Shown piece after piece: positions 16,006 to 25,450 of a stretch of DNA of 64,000 bases. Position 1 is the first letter of the stretch. Every line of letters begins with the position of its first letter. The stretch is taken from NCBI GenBank assembly GCA_965197005.1, contig OZ239982.1:2356001-2420000 (forward strand), in the 5' to 3' direction. The position numbers were made by a program, and so were the translations under genes. The notes beneath the pieces are model-generated. The model ran no database searches. It saw only the letters and a program-made list of their open reading frames with translations, and was not told the origin of the DNA. Source of the DNA: G965197005 sp965197005. GTDB taxonomy: Bacteria > Pseudomonadota > Gammaproteobacteria > Pseudomonadales > Oceanobacteraceae.

Positions 16006-17728
16006 TTAGCCGTTCCTTTGTTTGTTGAATAATAGCACTGTTGGGGTCGGCTTTAAGTGCTTTTGTCCAAACTTCTTGAGCAGCATCTCGGTTTCCTCTA
16101 AGCCATAATACTTCACCTAGGTGTGCAGCTATTTCACTATCTTGATTTTTCGCAAAGGCTTCTTCTAAAAACGATTTGGCCTCTTCTAAATCGCCAAGTT
16201 TAAAATACAGCCAACCTAGACTGTCTAAAATGGCGGCACTTTTAGGGTTTAATTCATAGGCTCGAGTAATCAATATCTTTGCCTCATCTATACGCTGGGT
16301 TTTGATTAATAAGGTATAGCCTAGGGTGTTTAAGGCTTTATCATCGTCTTTATTGAGTACCAACATCCGTTTTAAGTCTTGCTCTGCAAGAGAGAGATTA
16401 TCTTGCTCAATGGACAAAACAGCACGTGCATAAAGCAAATCAGGAGAATTAGGAAATTGTTTAATGCCTTTATTATAGGTGCTCATGGCGGCTTTAAATT
16501 GTTTATCCTGCATAAGAATATCTGTTTCTAATAGCAAAAAGTTCAAGTTTGGTCGCGCGCTGTCTTGTTGCAATTGCCGAACATACTTCAAGGCAAAGGC
16601 AGCGCCTTTTTGATGATATAAAATATCTATAATTTGGGTTTTTGCAGGTAAGTATTCACGACTTTTAGTAATTAAATAAAAATGTGTTAGTGCCTTATCA
16701 TATTGTTGATACTTGCGCGCCAAACGTCCTAAATAATAATGTGCTTGATTGAGGTTTTGCTGCTGGTTTAGCAGCTTGGTTAAATGCGCCTTAGCAGCGT
16801 TATCTTGCAACATATCTAACTCTAATAATGCCAAAGAGAGCAAAATATCACCATCAAATGGGTGGGCTTGGTGTAATACAGCAAACGCATCTAATGCCGC
16901 TTGTTGTCGCTGCGTATGAATAAGCAAACGGGCTTGTAGCAAAGCGATAGATTTATCATCAGGATAATGTGCAGATAGTTGATTAACCCAGTCTAAGGCT
17001 TGCTGTGGTTTATTTTGCAACAATAATAAACGGGCTTTTTGCAAGCCAATATCTTTGCGCTTGGGGGTCATTTTTAAGGCCGACTTATAACTTTGCATCG
17101 CCGCTTTAGGCAGCTTTAATTGTTGCTGTAACAACCCTTGGGCATATAATAAATTCGCTTGGTTATCTGCATTGTTACTATGCTGCTGACGAATACGATT
17201 TAATAATTGTTTTTTTTGAGGAACACTTAAATGTTCACCAAACAAGGCTAAATAATGGTAGGGAGTATAACTTTTTAATGCCTCTAGCTGTTGCATATAG
17301 CCAAAGGCTTTTAACGTATTACCACTACGCAAATAAAACTTTGCTGCCTGAGCAAGTGCCTGCGTATTTTTAGGGCTGGCTTTAAGCCAGATAGCTAATG
17401 CTTGTTGTTGAGCTGGCAGATCCTGTACAAATTTAGCAATATCTAAACTGCGCTTTGCCACCTCAGCGTCTTTTGTCTGTTGTGCTTGCTTTAAATATAC
17501 ATTGAGTGCATAACGATAATGCTGTCTTTGTCCTGCAATCTCTGCCAACAATAAATTCGTTAAGGTGTCTGAGCTAATGGGCTTGCTTGACTGCTGTATT
17601 GTGGCGACTGTTTGCTTGCTAACTGGCTTGGCTTTACTCTCTACAGTGCTATTTTGTGATGGTAAAGTCGGCTTGCTGGCGCAAGCCGTGAGCAAGAATG
17701 TCAGTCCTAAAATAAATTGTTTTAACAT
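15995..17728 (-). CDS. Tetratricopeptide-repeat lipoprotein upstream of lolB
   Basis: 577-residue protein with lipoprotein signal LGLTFLLTAC (Cys about 16), a Ser/Lys-rich linker, then at least a dozen TPR-like helical pairs to the C-terminus. The clearest are near residues 430-560, for example NTLGYTLL, ILDSLGWLYFKLGDLEEA and AHLGEVLWLRGN. TPR proteins directly before lolB are common in gammaproteobacteria; the specific role is not established. Likely a periplasmic, membrane-anchored scaffold. First gene of the lolB-ispE operon, divergent from hemA. Confidence 0.88.
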   Translation of the reverse strand: MLKQFILGLTFLLTACASKPTLPSQNSTVESKAKPVSKQTVATIQQSSKPISSDTLTNLLLAEIAGQRQHYRYALNVYLKQAQQTKDAEVAKRSLDIAKFVQDLPAQQQALAIWLKASPKNTQALAQAAKFYLRSGNTLKAFGYMQQLEALKSYTPYHYLALFGEHLSVPQKKQLLNRIRQQHSNNADNQANLLYAQGLLQQQLKLPKAAMQSYKSALKMTPKRKDIGLQKARLLLLQNKPQQALDWVNQLSAHYPDDKSIALLQARLLIHTQRQQAALDAFAVLHQAHPFDGDILLSLALLELDMLQDNAAKAHLTKLLNQQQNLNQAHYYLGRLARKYQQYDKALTHFYLITKSREYLPAKTQIIDILYHQKGAAFALKYVRQLQQDSARPNLNFLLLETDILMQDKQFKAAMSTYNKGIKQFPNSPDLLYARAVLSIEQDNLSLAEQDLKRMLVLNKDDDKALNTLGYTLLIKTQRIDEAKILITRAYELNPKSAAILDSLGWLYFKLGDLEEAKSFLEEAFAKNQDSEIAAHLGEVLWLRGNRDAAQEVWTKALKADPNSAIIQQTKERLNAN

Positions 17729-18007
17729 GAAAAGCAGCTATTTTGCATAAAAATTTGAAGTTAACATGCTGCTATCTTAGCCTGAATAAGACAAAGAAAC
17801 CAAAGAAAGCCAGCATTTTTTTTATATGCGGTTTATAATCACGCATTTTAAACTTTTGATTGCCATAATTACACTGCCAGCAAATATCTCTGGCGGTGTC
17901 TATAAGCAAGGTCTTTGAGATAGGGTATTTGATGGTACACCAAACATACTTTTATTTTTTATTATCTATTTTTAATAGTAACAGAGCATAGGGCGCAGAC
18001 CGTTTTT

Positions 18008-19303
18008 ATGTCTATTTGGGTATTTGGAATTAATCATAAAACCGCCTCTGTTAGCGTACGTGAGAAAATTGCTTTTGATATTAGCCGTATTCCTGAAGCA
18101 TTAAAGTCGCTGCAACATACAGGTTTGAGCGAAGTAGTGCTCATTTCTACCTGTAATCGCACAGAGTTTTATGTGGTCTGTGAGCCTTGCCCCGATAGCC
18201 TTATCCTTGATTGGTTAACTGAGTTTCTAAATTTACAATTGTATCTAACAGAAATTCGTACTTGCTGTTATTGTTATGCCCAAGAAGAAACCGTTAAACA
18301 CCTCATGCGTGTTGCCAGTGGCTTGGACTCTTTAGTATTAGGCGAACCACAAATTTTTGGACAGTTAAAAACCGCTTTTTCTTTAGCCCAACAAATGGGT
18401 TGTGTACACACAGAATTAGGGCGTTTATTTCGCCAAGCCTTTACCATAGCTAAACGTGTACGTACAGATACGGCGATAGGAGAAAACCCCGTGTCCGTTG
18501 CGTATGCGGCGGTCAATATGGCAAAACACATCTTTGCTGATTTAAGCAATAACGATGCCCTGTTAATTGGCGCAGGCGAGACCATCGAACTGGTTGCAAA
18601 ACATTTACAGCAAGCTGGCATTCGCCATATTCATGTTGCTAATCGCACACTTATCCGTGCTCAAAGCCTTGCTTTACAGGTGCATGGCGAAAGTTTGTTG
18701 CTAGAAGACATTCCCCGTGTATTACCCAAAGTAGATATTGTTATTTCTTCTACAGCCAGTCCTATGCCCATTTTAGGGAAAGGATCAATAGAAAAAGCCA
18801 TGCGCCAGCGTAAGCGCAAACCCATGTATATGGTGGATATTGCCGTACCTAGAGATATTGAAAGTGAAGCGGCTGAACTGCCTAATCTTTATTTATATAC
18901 GGTTGATGATTTACACGATATTATTGCCGATAATGTGCGCTCAAGAGAAGATGCCGCCAAACAAGCTGAGCAACTCATTAGCTCAGGTGTGGCGCACTTT
19001 ATGCGAGAGTTGCGTTCACTGGATTCAGTGCAGGTTGTCACGGCATTACGTCAACAGATTGAGATTTTAAGCGAACAACAATTAGACAAGGCCATGAAAC
19101 AACTTCTTAACGGAGAAGACCCGCAGGTGGTGTTAAAATATTTCGCTCATACATTTAATAAAAAATTACTCCATGCGCCTACATTAAGTTTGCGTCAAGC
19201 CGCAGGCGAAGGTCGCCAGCAAATACTCGAAGCCGCCCAAGAGCTATTTCAACTTCCAGGGGCGAAGACCAAAATCAAAACCAGAGATAAAACCGACAGA
19301 TGA
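18008..19303 (+). CDS. hemA: Glutamyl-tRNA reductase
   Basis: Reduces Glu-tRNA(Glu) to glutamate-1-semialdehyde with NADPH, the committed step of C5 tetrapyrrole synthesis. Feeds heme and, here, the corrinoid pathway seen elsewhere in the window. The 431 residues show FGINHKTASVSVREKIAF, the catalytic Cys in LISTCNRTEFY (about residue 50), GEPQIFGQLK, the NADP-binding LIGAGETIEL loop, and the C-terminal dimerisation domain. The stop overlaps the prfA ATG by 4 nt (ATGA). No strong RBS is visible. Confidence 0.97.
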   Translation: MSIWVFGINHKTASVSVREKIAFDISRIPEALKSLQHTGLSEVVLISTCNRTEFYVVCEPCPDSLILDWLTEFLNLQLYLTEIRTCCYCYAQEETVKHLMRVASGLDSLVLGEPQIFGQLKTAFSLAQQMGCVHTELGRLFRQAFTIAKRVRTDTAIGENPVSVAYAAVNMAKHIFADLSNNDALLIGAGETIELVAKHLQQAGIRHIHVANRTLIRAQSLALQVHGESLLLEDIPRVLPKVDIVISSTASPMPILGKGSIEKAMRQRKRKPMYMVDIAVPRDIESEAAELPNLYLYTVDDLHDIIADNVRSREDAAKQAEQLISSGVAHFMRELRSLDSVQVVTALRQQIEILSEQQLDKAMKQLLNGEDPQVVLKYFAHTFNKKLLHAPTLSLRQAAGEGRQQILEAAQELFQLPGAKTKIKTRDKTDR

Positions 19304-20388
19304 AACAACGCATACAGCATAAACTTGAACACTTACAAGACCGTCACGAAGAAATAGGTCATCTATTATCTGATCCTGAGGTTATGGCAAACCAAAACCG
19401 TTTTCGTGATTTATCCAAAGAATATAGTGAACTAGAACCCATTGTGATGGCATTTAGCCAATATCAACAAGCAGACAGCGACCTACAAGAAGCTGAATTA
19501 TTAAAGCAAGATGCCGACCCTGACATGCGTAAAATGGGTGAAGATGAACAGCAGCAGGCTAAAACTCGTCTGGACAAACTGACTCAAGAATTAGAGATTT
19601 TATTATTACCCAAAGACCCTGACGACCAAAGAAACGTCATCTTAGAAGTGCGTGCTGGCACAGGAGGCGATGAGGCTGCTATTTTTGCAGGAGATTTATT
19701 TCGCATGTATAGCCGCTTTGCTGAAATACAAGGCTGGCAAGCTATTGTGGTCTCTGCCAACGAGGGTGAGCATGGGGGTTACAAAGAGATTATTACCCGT
19801 ATTTCAGGTAATGATGTGTATGCCAAACTCAAATTTGAATCAGGCGCACACCGTGTGCAACGTGTACCTGAAACCGAAAGCCAAGGACGCATTCATACCT
19901 CTGCTTGTACCGTTGCCGTCATGCCTGAAGTCGGAGAAGAAGAAGAAATAGATATCAACAAAAATGATTTGCGTATAGACACCTTTAGAGCCTCTGGTGC
20001 AGGTGGGCAGCATGTAAATAAAACCGACTCTGCCATTCGCCTCACTCACTTACCCACAGGATTGGTGGTGGAATGTCAAGAAGAACGCTCACAGCATAAA
20101 AACCGAGCTAAAGCTATGAGTTTGTTGGCTACTCGATTGCGTGATGCTCAATTACAAGCAGCCCATGCAGAACAAGCAGCCACCCGTAAAAGTCTGGTTG
20201 GTAGTGGCGATCGCTCTGAGCGCATACGCACCTATAACTATCCCCAAGGACGCATTACCGACCATCGTATTAACCTGAGTTTATATCAGCTAGAAGACAT
20301 TATTAGCGGCAACTTAGCTCCCGTGATTGAGCCACTTATGCAAGAACATCAAGCCAATTTACTGGCAGAAATGTCAGGTAATGAATAG
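19300..20388 (+). CDS. prfA: Peptide chain release factor 1
   Basis: Recognises UAA and UAG stop codons and triggers peptide release. The 362 residues carry the GGQ motif in FRASGAGGQHVNKTDSAIR (about 228-246), and before it a PxT-type codon-recognition loop region. Translationally coupled to hemA through an ATGA overlap and followed 2 nt later by prmC, which methylates this GGQ glutamine. Complete. Confidence 0.97.
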   Translation: MKQRIQHKLEHLQDRHEEIGHLLSDPEVMANQNRFRDLSKEYSELEPIVMAFSQYQQADSDLQEAELLKQDADPDMRKMGEDEQQQAKTRLDKLTQELEILLLPKDPDDQRNVILEVRAGTGGDEAAIFAGDLFRMYSRFAEIQGWQAIVVSANEGEHGGYKEIITRISGNDVYAKLKFESGAHRVQRVPETESQGRIHTSACTVAVMPEVGEEEEIDINKNDLRIDTFRASGAGGQHVNKTDSAIRLTHLPTGLVVECQEERSQHKNRAKAMSLLATRLRDAQLQAAHAEQAATRKSLVGSGDRSERIRTYNYPQGRITDHRINLSLYQLEDIISGNLAPVIEPLMQEHQANLLAEMSGNE

Positions 20389-20390
20389 CC

Positions 20391-21236
20391 TTGCTGCAAA
20401 TTGCCCAATGGCTTAACACTGCCTATCACACATTGTCTGCCGCAGGACAAACAGATAGCCCCAAACTCGATGCACAACTGCTATTAGCACACTGCCTCAA
20501 GCAAAATCGTAGCTATCTTTATACTTATCCAGAGCAAGTAATAGATGCGCGCACACTGAAACAAGCAAACGCCCTATTAGCCGCTCGTCAACAAGGCAAG
20601 CCCATTGCTTATTTATTAGGTGAAACCGAATTTTGGGGGCTCACTTTAAGTGTCAATGAACAAACACTTATTCCCAGAGCGGATACCGAAACACTGGTAG
20701 AATGGGCATTAGAGCTAAACTTGCCAAAACACGCCAAGATACTAGATTTAGGCACAGGCACAGGCGCAATTGCTCTCGCACTTGCCCAAGAAAGACCGCA
20801 CTGGCAAATAACGGGAGTGGATTATATCGCATCAGTGATTGCACTAGCTAACCATAACCAAACTCGATTGCAACTAAAAAATATCCAATTTAAACAATCC
20901 AACTGGTATGCAAATATTGATGGGCAATATGACTTAATCGTTGCCAACCCGCCTTATATTGCAGCACAAGATACCCACCTCTCCCAAGGAGATGTGCGCT
21001 TTGAGCCTCACAGTGCTTTAGTTTCTGATAATCAGGGTCTGGCTGATTTGCAACACATTATTTATAGTGCACCTCATTATTTAACAAACAATGGCTGGCT
21101 ACTGGTTGAACATGGTTATGATCAAGCTCAAGCGGTACAACAACTATTTATACAAAGACAGTATCAACACACACAACAACGCAAAGACCTAGGTCAGAAT
21201 GTACGCGTGACAGGTGCGCTGCAAGTACCGACTTAA
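20391..21236 (+). CDS. prmC: Release factor glutamine methyltransferase
   Basis: Transfers a methyl group from SAM to the glutamine of the release-factor GGQ motif. The 281 residues contain the N-terminal helical domain, YLLGETEFWGL with the substrate-binding loop, SAM motif I DLGTGTGAIALAL (about 116-128), and the catalytic NPPY (ANPPYIAA, about 185). The start is a TTG 2 nt after the prfA stop; no in-frame ATG lies near the N-terminus, and the family's start pattern fits the TTG. Third gene of hemA-prfA-prmC. Confidence 0.95.
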   Translation: MLQIAQWLNTAYHTLSAAGQTDSPKLDAQLLLAHCLKQNRSYLYTYPEQVIDARTLKQANALLAARQQGKPIAYLLGETEFWGLTLSVNEQTLIPRADTETLVEWALELNLPKHAKILDLGTGTGAIALALAQERPHWQITGVDYIASVIALANHNQTRLQLKNIQFKQSNWYANIDGQYDLIVANPPYIAAQDTHLSQGDVRFEPHSALVSDNQGLADLQHIIYSAPHYLTNNGWLLVEHGYDQAQAVQQLFIQRQYQHTQQRKDLGQNVRVTGALQVPT

Positions 21237-21476
21237 AAAACACCAAACAGTCTTCAACCAATCAAAATACGCCCCCAATTTACTTGTAAAAAAGCAAACA
21301 GAAAGCCAGATAGAATGTATTCATCTTGTTTTGTATCAATCTTGCTGATTTAAATTTTTATTTTTTGCCTATATAATGCACATTGATATTAGGCATAAGC
21401 TGCCTTGCTAAAAAAAGCAGCTATAATGAACGCAAATGTTGAGAGCACATAGCAATATATTGAGAGAGGATTGTTC

Positions 21477-21890
21477 GTGAAAATAAAAGCAGTAATAATG
21501 GGATTGGTTACCTTATTTGCCATGTCAGCCAATGCCATTTCCGAGAAACAACTACAAAAAATAGAATCTCGCATAGCCCCTATTGGCGAGGTTTGCATTG
21601 AAGGCGATGAAACCTGTGCAGGTGCAGCGCAAGCCGCCTCTGCAGGTGCAGCTCGCTCAGGAGAAGCCGTTTTTAAAAGTGCCTGTACTGCTTGTCACTC
21701 AGCAGGCATTTTAGGTGCGCCTAAAGCGTTTGATAAAGGCGCATGGAGCAAACGTCTTGCTAAAGGCATGGACGAAACACTCAAAAATGCTATTAATGGT
21801 TTAAATGCCATGCCACCTAAAGGCAGTTGTGCAGACTGTTCTGATGACGAACTAAAAGCAGCCATTGAATACATGGCAGAACCACAATAA
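21477..21890 (+). CDS. Cytochrome c5-family protein
   Basis: Periplasmic monoheme class I cytochrome c, presumably an electron carrier in respiration. With GTG at 21477 it is 137 residues: Sec signal ending SANA, an Ala-rich linker with an extra Cys pair (VCIEGDETCAG), the heme site CTACH, the distal Met region NAMPPKG, and the paired Cys in GSCADC typical of cytochrome c5. The GTG is preferred over a TTG two codons upstream because GAGAGAGGA lies 6 nt before it. A strong terminator follows. Confidence 0.85.
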   Translation: MKIKAVIMGLVTLFAMSANAISEKQLQKIESRIAPIGEVCIEGDETCAGAAQAASAGAARSGEAVFKSACTACHSAGILGAPKAFDKGAWSKRLAKGMDETLKNAINGLNAMPPKGSCADCSDDELKAAIEYMAEPQ

Positions 21891-21909
21891 AAAAGAAATA
21901 ATCCAAAAG

Positions 21910-21949
21910 CCGTCGTATATAAATAAGGTTTATTTACGGCGGTTTTTTT
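21910..21949 (+). terminator. Intrinsic terminator after the cytochrome gene
   Basis: Stem CCGTCGTA / TACGGCGG (one wobble), extended by AATAA/TTATT toward the loop, followed by seven T. Sits 20 nt after the stop codon. Confidence 0.88.
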
Positions 21950-22047
21950 ATGCGCTTTTCAAGCCCTCAAAAGGGAATAATAGACAGTTAACGACATACA
22001 ATAGACCAGCAAAACCATTAGGTTTTTAGCAACAGCAATGTATATCT

Positions 22048-22617
22048 CTAGGGCAAATAGCGATAGTGCCCTGTTATCTTATAAGTAAACAACATGTCAG
22101 ATAGCTCCACACCTCGTCCAATGTTATGCACAATCAAAGGGCGTTTACCATCTGTTGAGGTTTTACTGGTTACAATGCCGATATGCGGCAAGTTACCAGG
22201 TAATACCCAAGTGACTAAATCTCCAGAGCGATATTCAGACACTTGACCACTAGGGATTAAAGACTGACCATGTCGGCGCAAGAAAACGCGTAAATTAGGC
22301 ACTCTGCGATGGTCAATATTGCTGTCTGGGCGGGTAAGCCCCCAAATTCTCTTTGATGGATAGGCAGCAAAATTGTTACGCATATCTTCATGTACTTGCT
22401 GTTGTAAATCCACCCCCAAACTGCGATACGCACGAATGACCACATCAGTACAAACACCAATCGTATCCGGCACATCGCCATTAGGATAGGCTATGGAAAG
22501 GTAGCGTCCATCGTATGTAACCTGATGTTTAAGCCGCTCCAATGCCGCTTGCTCCAACGTTGGTATGGCATGGCTTATGGTAGATAAACAGCACAATAAT
22601 AACAGTATTTTTTGCAT
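22048..22617 (-). CDS. DUF1287 family exported protein (YijF-like)
   Basis: 189 residues with a Sec signal (LLLLCCLSTISHA). The mature part shows GVCTDVVIRAYRSLGVDLQ, with a Cys where an NlpC/P60-like nucleophile would be, and LPHIGIVTSK plus IVHNIGRG with candidate His residues. These are features of DUF1287, whose fold resembles cysteine peptidases acting on the cell wall. Enzymatic activity is not established for the family. RBS AGGAG lies 7 nt before the ATG. Separated from the next minus-strand gene by about 75 nt. Confidence 0.8.
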   Translation of the reverse strand: MQKILLLLCCLSTISHAIPTLEQAALERLKHQVTYDGRYLSIAYPNGDVPDTIGVCTDVVIRAYRSLGVDLQQQVHEDMRNNFAAYPSKRIWGLTRPDSNIDHRRVPNLRVFLRRHGQSLIPSGQVSEYRSGDLVTWVLPGNLPHIGIVTSKTSTDGKRPLIVHNIGRGVELSDMLFTYKITGHYRYLP

Positions 22618-22692
22618 AAACTTCTCCTACAATGTAAGTGTTAAGTATATCTGATATTTTTAGCCAATAATCCAGCAAAGCATAATGCCTAC

Positions 22693-23748
22693 CTAACGAG
22701 GCATAACCTGCAAATTAATCCACGGTTGCGAATACCAATAAAACTGTTTAGGCACACGCTTACTGGGCGCTGTACAATTATAGCGGTCACGTCCAATTTT
22801 AATTGCACCTTTAGCACGAGTTTGAATTTGAATAAGCCCATCAGCATTGGTCACAAAGGTAGGGATTGCGCCCTCTGTATTGGAATAGCACTGTACTTGA
22901 TTAATGCGTATATCCTTGCTTTTAAACTGCAAAGTTAATAGTGGCGGATTAGCCTGACTTAAGCTGGGTTCTTGCCACTGCTTACTCGGTATTGGCAAAG
23001 CAAGGCTTTGTAATTTGGTTTTAAGTGCTTCAATATCGGCATGAGTGCCCCCTGCTGGAAAGCGTGGTATGGCTTGCCAATTACTGTAACGACTAACCAC
23101 CCCTGAATGCTGCCCAAAACTGACATAACCTTGCCGTTTAAGCCAACGCATGATGGTTAAATTAAGCTCACCATACGGATAGGCAAACAGTTTATTGTTA
23201 ATGCCTAAGCGTTCTATAAGTATATTTTGCGCTTGGGTTACTTCTTGAGTGAGCCATGCAGACCAGCTTAAATGCTCAGGTTTATTTAATAAATACGCAT
23301 GACTGTAACCATGATTGGCAATGGTTGCACCGTATTGTTTAAGGCTTTTTAATTGTTGCCAACTCATATTATATAAGCTGCGTTTACCAATATTTTTTGG
23401 ATTAACAAAAACGGTAAATAACCATTTACGCTGTTTTAGCAATGTAAAAGCATGGGTATACACTGAAATAAACGCATCATCAAAGGTAATGGCAATGGAG
23501 GTTTTAGCAAGCCCACCTTGGGTCTTTATCGTCTCTATCGCCTGTGGCAAGCTCACCACTGGTAAATTTAACTGCTCAATTAATTGTAAATGGGCGCGCA
23601 AATCCTGTAATTTCGTGCTGGTAGAAAATGGCGTATCTTCACCAATATGATGATATTGCAAAATAACCAATTGCCCTTGGGGTTGAGCATGTAAATAAGG
23701 GCTACATAACAGCAAATACCCGGCAAACAGCAAGAGTAAAACTCTCAT
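22693..23748 (-). CDS. Exported polysaccharide deacetylase (NodB domain)
   Basis: 351 residues with a Sec signal (LLLLFAGYLLLCSPYLHA). The NodB domain runs about 25-225: LQYHHIGE, the catalytic/metal Asp pair in ITFDDAF, the metal-binding His pair in NHGYSHAY, and FAYPYGELN. The first 225 residues resemble the deacetylase half of PgaB-type proteins. The C-terminal ~120 residues are a separate beta-rich part I do not recognise, with two Cys. It could N-deacetylate an extracellular or wall polysaccharide. The start overlaps the DnaJ-related gene as ATGA. Confidence 0.87.
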   Translation of the reverse strand: MRVLLLLFAGYLLLCSPYLHAQPQGQLVILQYHHIGEDTPFSTSTKLQDLRAHLQLIEQLNLPVVSLPQAIETIKTQGGLAKTSIAITFDDAFISVYTHAFTLLKQRKWLFTVFVNPKNIGKRSLYNMSWQQLKSLKQYGATIANHGYSHAYLLNKPEHLSWSAWLTQEVTQAQNILIERLGINNKLFAYPYGELNLTIMRWLKRQGYVSFGQHSGVVSRYSNWQAIPRFPAGGTHADIEALKTKLQSLALPIPSKQWQEPSLSQANPPLLTLQFKSKDIRINQVQCYSNTEGAIPTFVTNADGLIQIQTRAKGAIKIGRDRYNCTAPSKRVPKQFYWYSQPWINLQVMPR

Positions 23749-24347
23749 AGACGTTGCCTTTTTAATTGTTGATAAGCATGGGTAATTTGCATAAAACGCT
23801 CACGGTCGCCGCCTTTATCAGGGTGATGTTGCATTGCAAGTTGGCGGTATCGGTGTTCTATTTGCGCCGCACTAGAGGGCACTTTCAGTCCTAGGCATTG
23901 TAAATGTTCATCTGCACTTTGATGAGCAATATAGCGTTGCCAAAAGCTGGTTAATAAATTATCAACTTGCTGTGTATCCATCTCTAACAAATGGGTTAAG
24001 TCCAAGTAATAATCACGCAACGGTAGCTGTTCATTAACCGCTAATGCTTGTTTCACGCTACCGTTAAATGGTTTTTTCTGAATCAGTTTTAGCTCAATGC
24101 TAAGCAATGCGCTTTGTTTTTGATACCAAGATTTTTGAATGCGATACAAAATATGGCGTAGTAGAAAATGGGTACAAAATAACCCCTCATGGCTACGTAA
24201 GGCTTGCTTATCAATCAGCTCATAAGGTGGTTTTTGTAAATGCCCAATAAGCTCATGCTCGCTTAAACACTGATATTGTTCAATAAGCTGCATAACAGGC
24301 TGGGTCAGCAGAGCAAGCTGCTTATCTATTTGTACTAAATCTAACAT
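23745..24347 (-). CDS. DnaJ-related protein with C-terminal J domain
   Basis: 200 residues. The N-terminal ~140 match the DnaJ-related family (LSEHELIGHLQ, LFCTHFLLRHILYRIQ). A C-terminal J domain follows (about 145-200) with the essential HPDKGGD tripeptide, preceded by RYRQLAMQ. Likely a co-chaperone for a DnaK-family Hsp70, cytoplasmic. Its stop overlaps the deacetylase start by 4 nt, so the two are coexpressed. The client is unknown. Confidence 0.87.
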   Translation of the reverse strand: MLDLVQIDKQLALLTQPVMQLIEQYQCLSEHELIGHLQKPPYELIDKQALRSHEGLFCTHFLLRHILYRIQKSWYQKQSALLSIELKLIQKKPFNGSVKQALAVNEQLPLRDYYLDLTHLLEMDTQQVDNLLTSFWQRYIAHQSADEHLQCLGLKVPSSAAQIEHRYRQLAMQHHPDKGGDRERFMQITHAYQQLKRQRL

Positions 24348-24373
24348 GCTGACAATGTAGCATATTTTATTAA

Positions 24374-24634
24374 TTAAGGAATGTTAGGATCAGTTTTTTC
24401 AATTAAACGACGGGCAAATTCAGGCAATTTAGGTTTGATTCTATTTAAGCGTTGCGAGAAACCCGAAAATTTTAGGCGCAAACGCTTAAATTGACGTTGC
24501 CAATACATAGAATTTTGCAATAACAACGCCAAGCCTACCAGCATTAACGGCAAACCAAAGGGAATGGGCAGCGGAAACAGAAGTAAGCCTAGTAACAGCA
24601 ACAACAGACCGCCAAAAAGAAAGAGTATTTTCAT
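24374..24634 (-). CDS. Small membrane protein, unrecognised
   Basis: 86 residues. The first ~42 form two tight hydrophobic segments separated by PLPIPFG, then a basic amphipathic tail (WQRQFKRLRLKF) with many Arg/Lys, predicted cytoplasmic. I do not recognise a named family, though it resembles small PGPGW-like membrane proteins. It lies 27 nt upstream of the DnaJ-related gene, same strand, so probably one transcript. Confidence 0.65.
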   Translation of the reverse strand: MKILFLFGGLLLLLLGLLLFPLPIPFGLPLMLVGLALLLQNSMYWQRQFKRLRLKFSGFSQRLNRIKPKLPEFARRLIEKTDPNIP

Positions 24635-24693
24635 GCAGATTAGGTCGCAAAAAATCAGTTACGCTATTATGACAGGGGATTATGACAGGAGTA

Positions 24694-24719
24694 TAATAAC
24701 CCTGATGGGGGCATCAGGG
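24694..24719 (-). terminator. Probable terminator after ydbL
   Basis: Perfect 8-bp stem CCCTGATG / CATCAGGG with a 4-nt loop (24700-24719). On the minus strand it is followed by TTATTATA, a weak U-rich tail, right after the ydbL stop. Confidence 0.65.
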
Positions 24720-24729
24720 CTGTTTCGCT

Positions 24730-25062
24730 TTAGTTGGTAAGCCACTTACCATCGGTAGACAAGTACATTTGCCCTTTTTTAAGGGCTTTATTGACTAGCT
24801 TTTCTCCTGCTAAAAGCTCAATTTTTTGTAGCTGAACCTTATGCTGATTGGCAAGTTCTTGGTATTTAACCTTGCGCTTTTGGTTAATTTCATTAACCAG
24901 TGCTGTAACCTCAGCATTTTGTTTAATTGCAGCCACATAGCCTGTGGGGGTTTCGCCAATCCAGCCTTTGGTTTTAGCACTATCAATGTCTAATGCCCAA
25001 GCACTTAGGCTAAGCAAACTTAATAAACTGACAAATACGAGTTGTTTAATCATCTGTTGCAT
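24730..25062 (-). CDS. ydbL: YdbL family (DUF1318) periplasmic protein
   Basis: 110 residues with a Sec signal ending SAWA, then the DUF1318 body: AKTKGWIGETPTGYVAAI, NEINQKRKVKYQELA, and GQMYLSTDGKWL at the C-terminus. In E. coli YdbL works with YdbH and the lipoprotein YnbE, a system implicated in lipid transport between the membranes. Here it follows ynbE by 9 nt, with AGGAG 6 nt before the ATG, but no ydbH is adjacent. Confidence 0.85.
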   Translation of the reverse strand: MQQMIKQLVFVSLLSLLSLSAWALDIDSAKTKGWIGETPTGYVAAIKQNAEVTALVNEINQKRKVKYQELANQHKVQLQKIELLAGEKLVNKALKKGQMYLSTDGKWLTN

Positions 25063-25071
25063 ACGCTTCTC

Positions 25072-25275
25072 CTAAAAAATACCGTCTTCTTTCTTAAATA
25101 AATTGTCCAAGTCTTTTTCAACCTTAACCCTAACTTCATGTTCAATTTTAACATTAAGATTAATGGTAATGGGCTTTTCTGGGGCTGCCAGCCTTAAGGT
25201 ACAGGCATTTAAAGCAAAAGCACAAACAAAGACCGCTGGTAAAACGGCAAAACGCTGTGTTAGATTAGGTTTCAT
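25072..25275 (-). CDS. ynbE: YnbE family lipoprotein
   Basis: 67 residues: lipoprotein signal with lipobox LNAC (Cys about 25), then LRLAAPEKPITINLNVKIEHEVRVKVEKDL, the hallmark of the YnbE family. It forms a beta-strand partner of YdbH in E. coli. Start at 25275 chosen over an upstream in-frame start because AGGAG precedes it and the lipoprotein signal then has normal length. Operon with ydbL. Confidence 0.82.
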   Translation of the reverse strand: MKPNLTQRFAVLPAVFVCAFALNACTLRLAAPEKPITINLNVKIEHEVRVKVEKDLDNLFKKEDGIF

Positions 25276-25450
25276 ATATTCTCCTGTGTTTTTAGCTACT
25301 TTACCCTGAGGTAAAATAATCGCAAGGTTTTTTTGCTGCTGCAAGGTAATGGGCGAGATGCCTTGGCAAATAGGAAAAAAATACAGGCATAAAGTTCCGT
25401 ATGTGACTTAATTATACGGCAAGATAAGGTTGATTATTTTTGAGGTTATG

